Assembly: GCF_037023145.1 (NCBI RefSeq) | Contig: NZ_CP146092.1 | Coordinates: 1,798,001 to 1,862,000 of the forward strand | DNA from: Ralstonia sp. RRA | Lineage (GTDB): Bacteria > Pseudomonadota > Gammaproteobacteria > Burkholderiales > Burkholderiaceae | DNA: 64,000 nucleotides | Direction: 5' to 3' | Shown here: positions 17,159 to 26,070 of the stretch, piece after piece | Position numbering within the stretch: position 1 is the first letter of the stretch | Layout: every line of letters begins with the position of its first letter | Translations under genes and position numbers: made by a program | Notes under the pieces: generated by a model | What the model saw: only the letters and a program-made list of their open reading frames with translations | Database searches by the model: none | Told to the model about the DNA's origin: nothing

Positions 17159-18774
17159 GGGGCCACCACCTCTGCCGTTTCGTTGACGATTGCACTCGGG
17201 CTGCCGAGCGCAAACAGCGCGCGCTCCTGCGCATCGAGTTGCGCTACCAGCCCGATCTCCCAGGCGAGATAGCCGCGCGCGGCGTCCAGGTTGCCGTCAT
17301 GGCGATCGTGCACGAAGAAGAGATAGTCAATGCGCTCGGCGTCTGCCGGCAGTTCTGGTGTCGCCTCAAGCGGATACCCGGCGGCATGCCATGCAGCAAC
17401 GCCACCCTCGAGACGCCGTACGGAAGCCGCACCCTGTTCCAGCAGATCCACCGCCGCGAGTGCGCTAACTGCAGCGTCATCGTCCACCAGCACGACCTGT
17501 GCGCCGCGCACGTCGTGCAACTGTCGCCGTGTGGCCCAGCGTGCGCCGGGAATATGCGCCGTGCGATAGGCCGCGCTGCTGCGCAGGTCGAACAACACGA
17601 CTTCCCCATGCGCAAAGGCGTTGCGCAGCGTGCCCGCGTCGATCCCCACAGGGGGTGCCGGCTGCCAAGGCGTGTCGCGTGTTGCCAGCAAGGCGGCATT
17701 CGCTTCGCTCAAACCGCCTTCCAGCACTGCGGCATCATGCCCCTGCTGGCGCAACCAACTGGCGATCACGGGGGCGCGGATACCGTCATCGTCGAAGACG
17801 ATCAACCAGGCGCCACGCACACCGACATACTGGTCCGTCGCCTGCAGCAACTGGCCGCCCGGCGCATGCACGGCGCCGGGCAGGCTGCCGCGTGCAAAGG
17901 CATCAGCCGTGCGGACGTCAAGCAGGAAGACCGTACGCGCCCCTTGCTGCCGCTCGGCTTGAACCGCCGCCGCGGTAACTGTCGACACGGCAAAGCGTTG
18001 GGACAGATCCGCCACGGCCTCTTGCGCGCGCCGGCGTGCCGGCACGTCGATCGTGTCTGGGTAGCGGCGGTCGGCGCCGTGCTCCAACGTCAGGCCGTGC
18101 AACTGCCAGCCTTGCGTACCGTTCTCCAGCGCGTAGATCGGATTGGGCAATCCCAGATTACGCAGCGTCTGCGCACCGATGATGCTGCGTGTGCGCCCCG
18201 CGCAGTTGACGACAACCGGTGTGTCGTCATCCGGCACAAGCGCATGCACGCGCAGTGCCAGCTCGCCGTTCGGGCAAGCAACGGCACCGGGAATGGTCAT
18301 GCGGCGGTACTCGGCGACGGTGCGCCCATCCAGCAGCACGTGGCGCTTGTGCTCGCGCTGCCAGGCGGCCAGCTCACCCGCCGTGATGTGTGGTGTGTGA
18401 TAGGTCAGCTCAGCCAGTTCACCAAATGTCTTGGATGGCACGTTGATGCCCTTGAACAGCGCAAACCCGGCGGCCTGCCAAGCGGCATTGCCGCCTGCCA
18501 GCACGTGCACGCTGTCGTAGCCAAGATCGAGCAAGCGCCGGGCAGCCAGCACGGAGAGCGCACCACCATCGGCATCCGTCACCACCAGCCGAACGTTGCG
18601 CCGGGGCGCCAGACGCACGGCGTCGATCTCCAACCGGCTGTACGGTGCCGGCGTTGCCAGGAAGAGATGTCCTTCGCCAAATTCACCAGCCTCGCGCACG
18701 TCGAACAGGGCGATCTCAGCGCCGTCGTGGAGCCACGCCTTCAACGTGACGGCATCAATGGAAGGAACAGACAT
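17155..18774 (-). CDS. Rhodanese-like sulfurtransferase with four tandem domains, one active-site Cys
   Basis: A 539-residue cytoplasmic protein made of four rhodanese folds (roughly residues 5-105, 128-235, 265-375, 385-475). Each ends in the typical LEGG/W or ENGTQGW element. Only the second has a catalytic loop with cysteine, NCAGRTRS with Cys191; the equivalent loops in domains 1, 3 and 4 are TDADGG, FDDDGI and VDDDAA, so those are inactive scaffolds. A further segment of about 60 residues follows. It would transfer sulfane sulfur to an acceptor. The ATG at 18774 follows gcgaggcccgc. It overlaps the lyase gene by four bases and is divergent from the thiol dioxygenase. Confidence 0.9.
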   Translation of the reverse strand: MSVPSIDAVTLKAWLHDGAEIALFDVREAGEFGEGHLFLATPAPYSRLEIDAVRLAPRRNVRLVVTDADGGALSVLAARRLLDLGYDSVHVLAGGNAAWQAAGFALFKGINVPSKTFGELAELTYHTPHITAGELAAWQREHKRHVLLDGRTVAEYRRMTIPGAVACPNGELALRVHALVPDDDTPVVVNCAGRTRSIIGAQTLRNLGLPNPIYALENGTQGWQLHGLTLEHGADRRYPDTIDVPARRRAQEAVADLSQRFAVSTVTAAAVQAERQQGARTVFLLDVRTADAFARGSLPGAVHAPGGQLLQATDQYVGVRGAWLIVFDDDGIRAPVIASWLRQQGHDAAVLEGGLSEANAALLATRDTPWQPAPPVGIDAGTLRNAFAHGEVVLFDLRSSAAYRTAHIPGARWATRRQLHDVRGAQVVLVDDDAAVSALAAVDLLEQGAASVRRLEGGVAAWHAAGYPLEATPELPADAERIDYLFFVHDRHDGNLDAARGYLAWEIGLVAQLDAQERALFALGSPSAIVNETAEVVAP

Positions 18775-18937
18775 GCGGGCCTCGCGCGTAACGGAAAGGC
18801 CCATGGTAGGCACGCCGGCCCGCGCGCGAGAACGAACCGATGCGTCTATGCATATGCAGGATGCTGCGTTGGTGGCACGTGCCCGGCGCTCTACACTGGG
18901 GCATCTGTCCTCTGTCCTTTACCGTTCCCAACGCGCC

Positions 18938-19543
18938 ATGAGCCTCGCCCAGCAACGGGACCACGCGGTCCGTCAAACCCTCATCGCCATTCGTGCCATT
19001 GCTGCGCAGGATGGCATCACCTACGCGTCACTCACCCGCATTGCTGATCGGCTGCAGGAATTGGCCGCGCAAGAGGCGCTGTTCCCCTTCGACGCCTTCC
19101 CGCCGCCACCGGCAGACGAAGCCGATGCGTCCAGCCGCTACCTGCTGCATGAAGAGGCCGACAAGACCTTTGCGCTGTACCTGAACTCGATCAACCCGGG
19201 CAAGATCACGCCGCCGCACAACCACACCACGTGGGCAGTGATCGTTGCACTGGAAGGCGAGGAATTGAACCGCGTGTACATCCGCACCGATGATGGCCGC
19301 GACCCTGAACGGGCCACGCTCGCCCTGTCGCGTGAGGTGACTGTGCAACCCGGCACGCCGATCACGTTTCTTGCGGACGACATCCACAGCATCCACGTGG
19401 TCGGCAACAAGCCCACGCGCCACTTCCACCTGTACGGCCGCGCGCTGGAAACGCTCACTGGCCGCGTCGGCTTTGATCTCGCCACGGGGCGCGTGCTCAA
19501 CTACAACCGCAACTACATGAGTGCGACCAAGCAGGCCGCCTGA
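18938..19543 (+). CDS. Cysteine dioxygenase-family (cupin) thiol dioxygenase
   Basis: A 201-residue cupin. The iron-binding residues are visible as His94 and His96 in PPHNHTTWAV and His150 in LADDIHSIHVV. These enzymes oxidise cysteine or 3-mercaptopropionate to the sulfinate with O2. Which thiol is used here cannot be decided by reading; bacterial members include both types. The start ATG at 18938 was chosen because upstream in-frame codons belong to the divergent promoter region. It shares a 163-base spacer with the rhodanese-lyase operon and ends eight bases before the convergent LysR gene, so these genes form one sulfur locus. Confidence 0.85.
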   Translation: MSLAQQRDHAVRQTLIAIRAIAAQDGITYASLTRIADRLQELAAQEALFPFDAFPPPPADEADASSRYLLHEEADKTFALYLNSINPGKITPPHNHTTWAVIVALEGEELNRVYIRTDDGRDPERATLALSREVTVQPGTPITFLADDIHSIHVVGNKPTRHFHLYGRALETLTGRVGFDLATGRVLNYNRNYMSATKQAA

Positions 19544-19550
19544 CCGCGTG

Positions 19551-20504
19551 CTACGTCGTCTTGCGCGCGGCGCCTGCCGCGGCTTGGCGCGGCATCCGGC
19601 CCAGCACCGGCTTCAGCACCGGCGCCTGCTGGGCCAGGAAATCCCACAACCGATTGGCAACGGGCCCGTACGGCCGATCACGCCGGCGGGCAACGACCAA
19701 GTCCTGGATCATGCCGGGGAAGTGCTTGCCTGCAATCGATAGCAGACGCCCTTCGCGCAATTCCGCCTCGATCATGAAGCGCGGCAGATGCCCCCACGCC
19801 ATACCGTGCACGATCAGCTCCTTCTTCATCAGCTGATCCGGCACGAAGCACTGCGGGGCGCCTTCCACAACGTAGTGCGCCTGCGGTGACGGCTGACGCG
19901 CCGAATCGTTGATCACGCATTGCATGAAGCGTTGCATCTGCTGCGGCGTGAGGCCGGACGTTGGCGCAAAAGGCAAGAAACCCGGCGCGACCACCGGCAC
20001 CATCGCAATCTTGCCCAGGTCGATCCACTCCATGCGCACATCGCCTTTCGGCACACGGTGCACGATCAGATCGGCCTCGTCTTCCAGCAGACGCTCCCAG
20101 GGGCCGGTCACGGCCTCGAACTGAAGTTGCAGACGCGTTTGGGGGCACTGGCCGAAGAACTGGCTGAGCAACGCCAGCACCGGCTGCAATGGACACAGAT
20201 CGCCCAACACCACGCGCAACTCAGCTTCCTCCCCCATGGCCAGTTGCCTGGCGTGGGTCCGCAGCTCCTCGCTCTCCCGCAGCAGCGATTGGACCTTGCG
20301 ATGGAAGGACTGGCCAGCGTCCGTCAGCTGCACCCGGTAGCCACTGCGGTCCAGCAGGCTCAAGCCCAGTTGCTCCTCCAGCTTGGCCACCGCAGCAAAC
20401 ACCGAGGGGTGCGATCGGTGCAGCCGGTCAGCCGCCGCCTGAAAGCTCCCCCCTGCCACAACCGCATCGAAGCACTGCAGCTCATGGAGCGTGAAGTTCG
20501 ACAT
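19551..20504 (-). CDS. LysR-family transcriptional regulator
   Basis: A 317-residue LysR protein. The N-terminal helix-turn-helix spans residues about 18-45 (GGSFQAAADRLHRSHPSVFAAVAKLEEQLG), followed by the linker helix and two effector subdomains. It is convergent with the thiol dioxygenase gene and divergent from the enol-lactonase, 99 bases apart. The divergent orientation makes the enol-lactonase the likeliest target, while the sulfur genes are an alternative. The spacer contains AT-rich TAGATA/ATAGATAC segments that could be its binding site. Confidence 0.88.
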   Translation of the reverse strand: MSNFTLHELQCFDAVVAGGSFQAAADRLHRSHPSVFAAVAKLEEQLGLSLLDRSGYRVQLTDAGQSFHRKVQSLLRESEELRTHARQLAMGEEAELRVVLGDLCPLQPVLALLSQFFGQCPQTRLQLQFEAVTGPWERLLEDEADLIVHRVPKGDVRMEWIDLGKIAMVPVVAPGFLPFAPTSGLTPQQMQRFMQCVINDSARQPSPQAHYVVEGAPQCFVPDQLMKKELIVHGMAWGHLPRFMIEAELREGRLLSIAGKHFPGMIQDLVVARRRDRPYGPVANRLWDFLAQQAPVLKPVLGRMPRQAAAGAARKTT

Positions 20505-20603
20505 TGTTTGTTTTATCTACAGAGTTCTTTCAAACTTTATAGTATCTATGAAACAGCCCGAATTCTAGGATGACTCCACCTCAAACACGTTCTGGAGCCC
20601 ATC

Positions 20604-21419
20604 ATGGAATCTCACAACACCCTTTCGTTCATCACCGCCGGCGACGGCGTACGTCTGGCCTATCGTTTTGACGGTTCGGTCGACAAGCCTGTCCTGCTGC
20701 TATCCAACTCCATCGGCACCGATCTGCATATGTGGGACGTGACGGTGCCACAGCTTGCCGAGCACTTCCACGTGCTGCGTTATGACGCGCGTGGCCACGG
20801 TGCGTCCGACGCGCCCACCGGGCTGTACTCGCTCGATCGACTGGGGCGCGATGTGGTGGAGCTGCTCGACGCACTCGGCCTGCAGCGCGTGCACATGCTG
20901 GGGCTTTCGCTGGGGGGCATCGTGGCGCAATGGTTGGCCATCCATGTGCCGGAGCGCATTGACCGCCTGGTGCTGTCGAACACCGCTGCCCACATCGGCC
21001 CGGTGCAGTACTTTGACAACGCCATTGCGGAGCTGCAGCGTGCCCCCGACATGCAAGAGACGGCCGAGACCTTCCTGCGCAACTGGTTTCCGGCACACAT
21101 GCTGGAGGCAAATGACCCGGCGGTCGCACCGTTCCGCCGCGCGCTGCTGGCAACGCCGCGCGAGGGCATCATCGGCGGCTGGACTGCCGTGCGGGATTCA
21201 GACCTGCGTCGCACCATCGCGCTCATCTCGCATCCCACGCTGGTCATTGCGGGCCGGCACGATACGGTGACGTCTGCACGCCACGGCGAGGAGATCGCCG
21301 CCGCCATTCCGGGCGCACAACTGCGCATGCTGGACACCGTGCACCTTGCCAACGTGGAGGCGCCGGACGCGTTTATCGGGCTGGTGCTGGATTTCCTGGC
21401 CGTGCACGCGACGGCATAA
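20604..21419 (+). CDS. pcaD: 3-oxoadipate enol-lactonase-like alpha/beta hydrolase
   Basis: A 271-residue alpha/beta hydrolase. The nucleophile elbow is GLSLGG (Ser102), the acid is in GRHDTVTS and the catalytic His in DTVHLANVE. Residues 34-46 (SNSIGTDLHMWDVT) match PcaD. The reaction hydrolyses 3-oxoadipate enol-lactone to 3-oxoadipate in the beta-ketoadipate pathway. No other pca genes are in the window, so the symbol rests on sequence alone. The ATG at 20604 has tggagcccatc upstream. It is divergent from the LysR regulator and followed by a TetR gene on the same strand after 76 bases. Confidence 0.8.
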   Translation: MESHNTLSFITAGDGVRLAYRFDGSVDKPVLLLSNSIGTDLHMWDVTVPQLAEHFHVLRYDARGHGASDAPTGLYSLDRLGRDVVELLDALGLQRVHMLGLSLGGIVAQWLAIHVPERIDRLVLSNTAAHIGPVQYFDNAIAELQRAPDMQETAETFLRNWFPAHMLEANDPAVAPFRRALLATPREGIIGGWTAVRDSDLRRTIALISHPTLVIAGRHDTVTSARHGEEIAAAIPGAQLRMLDTVHLANVEAPDAFIGLVLDFLAVHATA

Positions 21420-21495
21420 CGGATCGGCAACGATGCGCCGCAACCCGCCCGGTTGCGGTTAACATGGCGGCCATCCAACCGATGTGCCGCCAGAC

Positions 21496-22116
21496 ATGTC
21501 CCGCGTCAAGAACGAAGACGAATTCGAGCTGCGCCGCGAAAGCGTGCTCGACACCGCCGCTGAAGCCTTTGCGGCCGACAGCTACCCGAGCGTGTCGATG
21601 AACCAGCTCGCCGCCGCCTGCGGTGGCTCGAAGTCGCGCCTGTATCACTACTACGAAGGCAAGGAAGCGATCCTCTTCGATCTGCTCGACCGCTACACCA
21701 CGCGGCTGGCCGATCTGGTCGAACGCGCGCAGAGCGATGCGCTGCACGCCAAGCTGTCGGCGCGGGCCACGTTGCATCTGCTGATCCGCACCTTCCTGGC
21801 CGAATATGCGACGTCGCGCACGCGGCACGTGGCGCTGCTCAATGACGTGAAATACCTGTCGCCAGAACAGCGGGACATCGTGCTCGCACGCGAGCGGAAC
21901 GTGGTGGCGGCCGTGGGCTGGCAGCTCGGCGCAGCCTACCCGGACAAGGTGGACGAGGCTAACCGTACGCCCATCACGATGATGCTGTTCGGCATGATGA
22001 ACTGGACGTTCACCTGGCTCAAACCCGATGGCCCGCTGTCGTATGAAGGCTATGCCGAGATGGTGATCGAAATGCTGGAGAACGGGCTCGGCGGCCCGAA
22101 CGGCAAGAAAGACTGA
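21496..22116 (+). CDS. TetR-family regulator, probable repressor of phenylacetate catabolism
   Basis: A 206-residue TetR protein with helix-turn-helix MNQLAAACGGSKSRLYHYYEGKEAILFDLL (about residues 30-60). It is convergent with paaE, the last gene of the paa operon, 13 bases away. In Burkholderiales a TetR regulator (PaaR type) controls paa genes. The palindrome CCGACCGGTCGG in the paaA promoter is the likely target and phenylacetyl-CoA the likely ligand, both by analogy. The ATG at 21496 is preferred over a GTG at 21484. Confidence 0.85.
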   Translation: MSRVKNEDEFELRRESVLDTAAEAFAADSYPSVSMNQLAAACGGSKSRLYHYYEGKEAILFDLLDRYTTRLADLVERAQSDALHAKLSARATLHLLIRTFLAEYATSRTRHVALLNDVKYLSPEQRDIVLARERNVVAAVGWQLGAAYPDKVDEANRTPITMMLFGMMNWTFTWLKPDGPLSYEGYAEMVIEMLENGLGGPNGKKD

Positions 22117-22129
22117 AGCTCAACAACCA

Positions 22130-23230
22130 TCAGCGCTCGTCATAGCTCACGACAACACGCTGCGTGAGCGGCCGCGCCTGACACGTCAGCACAAAGCCTT
22201 GCTGGATCTCCCAGTCTTCCAGCGTGAAGTTCTTCTCCATCTCCACGCGCCCCTCCAGCACCTTGGCGCGGCACGTGCAGCACACGCCGCCCTTGCACGC
22301 ATAGGGCAAGTCCAGCCCAGCATGCAGCGCGCTGTCGAGCACCTTGGCATCTCCCGCCATCGGCACGTCGTGCGACTTGCCGTCGAGCACCACCGTCAAC
22401 GCCACATCGCCAGCCACAGCCGCACGCTTGCGCGCTTTGGCCGATTCAGTCGAGGCGTCGCCCACCGGCACGCCAAAGCGCTCGGCATGCACGCGCTCAC
22501 GCGGCACGCCTCGCTCCAATAGCGCAGCTTCCACGGCATCGATCATCGTGGATGGCCCACAGATGAAGGCTGCGTCGATATCGCCCGGGGGGATCAGCGC
22601 ATCCAGAAAGGCATGCGCCTTCGCACCATCCAGCCGCCCGTTGAACAGCGCAATCTCCTGCGCCTGACGCGACAGCACGTGATACAGCGCAAACCGATCG
22701 AGATAGCGGTCCTTCAGGTCTTCCAGCGCCTCGCCAAAGATGATGCTGTCGATGCTGCGGTTGCCGTAGACCAGCGTGAAGCGGCTGTGCGGCTCCGCAG
22801 CCAGCGTGGTCTTGATGAGCGAGAGGATCGGCGTGATGCCGCTGCCGGCAGCAAAGGCGACGTAGTGGCGCGCACTCTCAGCGGCCAGCGGCACATAAAA
22901 GCGACCGTCCGGCGGCAACACATCGAGCGATTGCCCCACGCGAATGCGGTCGTGCAGGTGGTTGGAGAACACGCCGGCATCCACACGCTTGACGGCCACG
23001 CGCAACTCGCCATGCGCGTCGTAGTCCTGCACGGAACAACAGATGGAATACGAGCGCCGCACATCGCTCTGCCCTGTCTCGGGCACCGGCATGCGCAGCG
23101 TCAGGAACTGGCCCTGCTTGAAGCGATAGGCATCGCGCAGGTCGTCCGGCACATCGAAGCGCACGGAAATCGTATCGGCCGTCTCGCCACGCACTTCGGC
23201 AACACGCAGCGGGTGAAATTGCGGGGTCAT
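22130..23230 (-). CDS. paaE: Phenylacetyl-CoA 1,2-epoxidase, reductase subunit
   Basis: A 366-residue electron-transfer subunit. The N-terminal FAD domain has RRSYSICCS, the NAD(P) domain FAAGSGITPILSLIKT, and the C-terminal plant-type ferredoxin YACKGGVCCTCRAKVLEG with a further Cys (LTCQA) that together ligate a 2Fe-2S cluster. It passes electrons from NADPH to the PaaA diiron centre. It is the last gene of paaABCDE, 14 bases after paaD. Confidence 0.95.
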   Translation of the reverse strand: MTPQFHPLRVAEVRGETADTISVRFDVPDDLRDAYRFKQGQFLTLRMPVPETGQSDVRRSYSICCSVQDYDAHGELRVAVKRVDAGVFSNHLHDRIRVGQSLDVLPPDGRFYVPLAAESARHYVAFAAGSGITPILSLIKTTLAAEPHSRFTLVYGNRSIDSIIFGEALEDLKDRYLDRFALYHVLSRQAQEIALFNGRLDGAKAHAFLDALIPPGDIDAAFICGPSTMIDAVEAALLERGVPRERVHAERFGVPVGDASTESAKARKRAAVAGDVALTVVLDGKSHDVPMAGDAKVLDSALHAGLDLPYACKGGVCCTCRAKVLEGRVEMEKNFTLEDWEIQQGFVLTCQARPLTQRVVVSYDER

Positions 23231-23244
23231 GGCGATCGTTTCGT

Positions 23245-23784
23245 TCAGTAGGGCTTGAAGTAGTCGAACGGCTCACGGCATGCACGGCAACGGTACAGCG
23301 CCTTGCACGCGGTCGAACCGAAGGCGGAGATGAGCACCGTGTCGTGCGAGCCGCATTGCGGGCAGGCGATGTGCTCGCCCTGCGCCGGGCGCATCAGGCG
23401 AATCGGGCGCGCGTTGCCCACCGTCACCACGTGGGCCGGCGGTGCAATACCGAAGTCACGCAGCTTGCGGTGCCCTTCGGGCGTGATCCAATCGGTCGTC
23501 CACGCTGGCGAGAGCACGGTGCACACACGATATGCACCCACATCCGCCGTCTGCAGCGCGCGGCTCACGTCGTCGGCAATCTGGTCCATCGCCGGGCAGC
23601 CGGAATAGGTGGGCGTGATGGTTGCCACCACGGTGCCACTGCCGTCGATCTGCACGTCGCGCAGGATGCCCAGTTCAGCAATCGTGACGACGGGGATCTC
23701 CGGGTCGGTCACGGCGTCCAGCGCGGCTCGGGCGCGTGCAAGCCGTGTGACCACATCGGCGGAAGCAACGGGCTCGACTACCAC
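23245..23784 (-). CDS. paaD: Phenylacetate degradation protein, Fe-S assembly-type subunit
   Basis: A 179-residue protein. The N-terminal MIP18-like (DUF59) domain has AVTDPEIPVVTIAELGILRDV and TYSGCPAMDQI. The C-terminal end has two CxxC pairs (CPQCGS, CRAC) forming a zinc ribbon. PaaD is required for maturation of the epoxidase complex rather than for catalysis. Its start overlaps the end of paaC by seven bases. Confidence 0.93.
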   Translation of the reverse strand: MVVEPVASADVVTRLARARAALDAVTDPEIPVVTIAELGILRDVQIDGSGTVVATITPTYSGCPAMDQIADDVSRALQTADVGAYRVCTVLSPAWTTDWITPEGHRKLRDFGIAPPAHVVTVGNARPIRLMRPAQGEHIACPQCGSHDTVLISAFGSTACKALYRCRACREPFDYFKPY

Positions 23785-24578
23785 GATGCCCCCGGAAACT
23801 GGCGCGCCAGCCCCTGCATTTCAGCCAGCAGATAGCCCATGTGCTCGGAGTGCTCGCCGTGTTTTCCGGTGCTGACGTAGGGGCCGGACTCGGGCAAGGC
23901 AAGTGTGGCCTCAGCCAGCGCGTCGTTCACCGTTGCCTGCCATGCAGCCTGCAGATCGGCAACGCGCACGCCAATGCCGGCATCGGCCATGGCATCCTCG
24001 ATGGCATCAGCGGCAAAAAACTCGTTGGTGTAGGGCATCAACCAGTTGAGCGCCGCCTGGGCGCGTGCATGCGACACCTCGGTGCCATCGCCAAAGCGCA
24101 CCAGCCAGTCACGCGTGTGCGCGAGGTGATAGCGCATCTCCTTGACCGACTTGGCGGCGATGGCGGCCAATTCTGCATCCTTAGATGCGGCCAGTGCCTC
24201 CCACAACGGCACCATCAACGCGGCATATAGGAAGTGGCGGACGATGGTGACTGCGTAGTCGCGCGCCGCAGCAGATGTGGCAACCAGTGGCCCCGCATGG
24301 GGCAGTTCGAGCAGTGTGTAGTTGCGGAACGCGCTCTCTGCACGCAAGTAGGCGTAGTCGTCTTCGGTGCGCAGCGTGCCCGTCAGAGCGCCTTCAAGCT
24401 GGCCGGCATGTGTATAGAGCAGTCGCGCCTGACCGATCAAATCGAGGCTCAGGTTGGACAGTGCAATGTCCTCTTCAAGCACGGGGCCACGCCCCGTCCA
24501 CTCAGCGTTGCGCTGACCAAGAATGAGTGCGTTGTCGGCCAGACGCAGGATGTACTGCAGATGCGCGTTGGAAGTCAT
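23778..24578 (-). CDS. paaC: Phenylacetyl-CoA 1,2-epoxidase, structural subunit
   Basis: A 266-residue ferritin-like protein that pairs with PaaA. Hallmarks are RLADNALILGQRNAEWTGRGP, EDIALSNLSLDLIGQARLLYTHAG and KEMRYHLAHTRDWLVRFGDGTEVSHARAQ. It lacks a working diiron site in characterised members and supports PaaA. The ATG at 24578 is preferred; a GTG two codons upstream is an alternative. It begins nine bases after paaB. Confidence 0.95.
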   Translation of the reverse strand: MTSNAHLQYILRLADNALILGQRNAEWTGRGPVLEEDIALSNLSLDLIGQARLLYTHAGQLEGALTGTLRTEDDYAYLRAESAFRNYTLLELPHAGPLVATSAAARDYAVTIVRHFLYAALMVPLWEALAASKDAELAAIAAKSVKEMRYHLAHTRDWLVRFGDGTEVSHARAQAALNWLMPYTNEFFAADAIEDAMADAGIGVRVADLQAAWQATVNDALAEATLALPESGPYVSTGKHGEHSEHMGYLLAEMQGLARQFPGASW

Positions 24579-24587
24579 CGCCACGGC

Positions 24588-24887
24588 TCACATGTGGTTG
24601 ACTTCATCGGGCAGCCGATAGAACGTCGGGTGCCGGTAGATCTTGTCGGCCATCGGGTCGAACAGCATGGGCTTGTCATCGGGCTCGCTGGCGGTGATGG
24701 CGGCCGATGGCACGACCCAGATCGAGACGCCCTCCTGCCGGCGCGTATAGACGTCGCGCGCCATCTGCAACGCCTGCTTGGCATCGACTGCATGCAGGCT
24801 GCCGCAGTGCTTGTGCTCCAGGCCCTGCTTGCTGCGGATAAACACTTCCCACAGCGGCCATTCGTGTTGATGCGTGGTTGTACTCAT
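24588..24887 (-). CDS. paaB: Phenylacetyl-CoA 1,2-epoxidase, subunit B
   Basis: A 99-residue small subunit with the family features EWPLWEVFIRSKQGLEHKHCGSLHA and ARDVYTRRQEGVSIWVVPS. PaaB bridges PaaAC pairs in the complex. The start at 24887 is set by aggagccacagc. It follows paaA after 11 bases. Confidence 0.95.
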   Translation of the reverse strand: MSTTTHQHEWPLWEVFIRSKQGLEHKHCGSLHAVDAKQALQMARDVYTRRQEGVSIWVVPSAAITASEPDDKPMLFDPMADKIYRHPTFYRLPDEVNHM

Positions 24888-24898
24888 GCTGTGGCTCC

Positions 24899-25918
24899 TC
24901 AGGCGGCTTGTTCGGTGGCGGCCGCACGTTCGGCCTGTTTGCGTGCATAGGCAAGCGCGGCTTCGCGCACCCACTCGCCTTCTTCATGCGCGCGCTTGCG
25001 GGTGACAAGGCGCTCACGGTTGCAGGGGCCATGGCCGTCAAGCACACGCTTGAATTCGGACCAGTCCAGCGGCGAGAAATCGTAATGGCCACTCGCCTCA
25101 TTCCACGTGAGCCCTGGGTCAGGCAACGTCACGCCCAACACACGCGCCTGCTCGACGGTCGCGTCGACAAAGCGCTGGCGCAAGTCATCGTTCGAGATAC
25201 GTTTGATGCCCCAGGCCATAGTCTGCGCGCTGTTGGGCGATGCGGTATCAGGCGGCCCAAACATCATCAGCACCGGAAACCACCAGCGGTTGACGGCCTC
25301 CTGCACCATGTCGCGCTGCGGTTGCGTGCCGCCCATCATGGTCAGTAGCGACTCAAAGCCCTGGCGCTGGTGGAACGACTCTTCCTTGCAGATGCGGATC
25401 ATGGCGCGTGCATACGGACCGTACGAGCAACGGCACAGCGGCACCTGGTTCATGATGGCCGCGCCGTCCACCAGCCAGCCGATCACGCCCACGTCTGCCC
25501 ACGACAGCGTCGGGTAGTTGAAGATGGAGGAATACTTGGCGCGCCCTTCGTGCAGCGCGTCGATCATCTCGTCGCGCGTACTGCCGAGCGTTTCGGCGGC
25601 GGAGTAGAGATAGAGACCATGACCCGCCTCGTCCTGCACCTTGGCCAGGAGGATGGCCTTGCGCTTGAGCGACGGCGCACGGCTGATCCAGTTGCCCTCG
25701 GGCAGCATGCCCACCACCTCTGAATGCGCGTGCTGCGAAATCTGCCGCAATAGCGTCTTGCGGTACGGCGCGGGCATCCAGTCCTGCGGTTCGATCTTGT
25801 GGTCAGCACCGATGCGCGCGTCAAAGCGCGCCTGCAATTCGGCTTCGCCTTGCGGCACAGCGGCCAGCTCCTGTTCGGTGGGCAAGCCGCCAGGCTGGTC
25901 CAGGCTTTGGGTGTACAT
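24899..25918 (-). CDS. paaA: Phenylacetyl-CoA 1,2-epoxidase, catalytic diiron subunit
   Basis: A 339-residue ferritin-like monooxygenase. The diiron ligands lie in the helices containing [21 protein letters not shown] and [18 protein letters not shown] (E-x-x-H patterns). RTPRI-type signature regions [31 protein letters not shown] are intact. It epoxidises the ring of phenylacetyl-CoA, the step that makes the ring open to hydrolysis. The ATG at 25918 is preceded by ggaggatcgt. It is first in paaABCDE, about 76 bases downstream of the mapped promoter. Confidence 0.96.
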   Translation of the reverse strand: MYTQSLDQPGGLPTEQELAAVPQGEAELQARFDARIGADHKIEPQDWMPAPYRKTLLRQISQHAHSEVVGMLPEGNWISRAPSLKRKAILLAKVQDEAGHGLYLYSAAETLGSTRDEMIDALHEGRAKYSSIFNYPTLSWADVGVIGWLVDGAAIMNQVPLCRCSYGPYARAMIRICKEESFHQRQGFESLLTMMGGTQPQRDMVQEAVNRWWFPVLMMFGPPDTASPNSAQTMAWGIKRISNDDLRQRFVDATVEQARVLGVTLPDPGLTWNEASGHYDFSPLDWSEFKRVLDGHGPCNRERLVTRKRAHEEGEWVREAALAYARKQAERAAATEQAA

Positions 25919-25993
25919 ACGATCCTCCGGCCCCGCGTTGGGGAGTGCTGGATGTGCGTGCCCCGCCATTCAGGTCATGCCGGAGCTGGATCG

Positions 25994-26021
25994 ATTATAA
26001 ACCGTCCGACCGGTCGGTCAA
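25994..26021 (-). promoter_or_regulatory. Sigma70 promoter of the paa operon with TetR-type operator
   Basis: Reading the minus strand, TTGACC (26021-26016), a 16-base spacer and a perfect TATAAT (25999-25994) form a strong promoter. The spacer is occupied by the perfect 12-base palindrome CCGACCGGTCGG (26006-26017). A bound TetR repressor would directly exclude polymerase. The neighbouring TetR gene at 21496-22116 is the expected protein. Confidence 0.75.
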
Positions 26022-26070
26022 TAACGGATTACACCGCATGCCTCGATTGAGACATGCAGTGTGAATCAGC

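Noticed and set aside
17146..19047. A long plus-strand reading frame of over 600 codons opposite the rhodanese gene
   Set aside because: It is rich in Arg, His, Gln and Cys with no domain, and is the antisense reflection of the GC-rich rhodanese gene.
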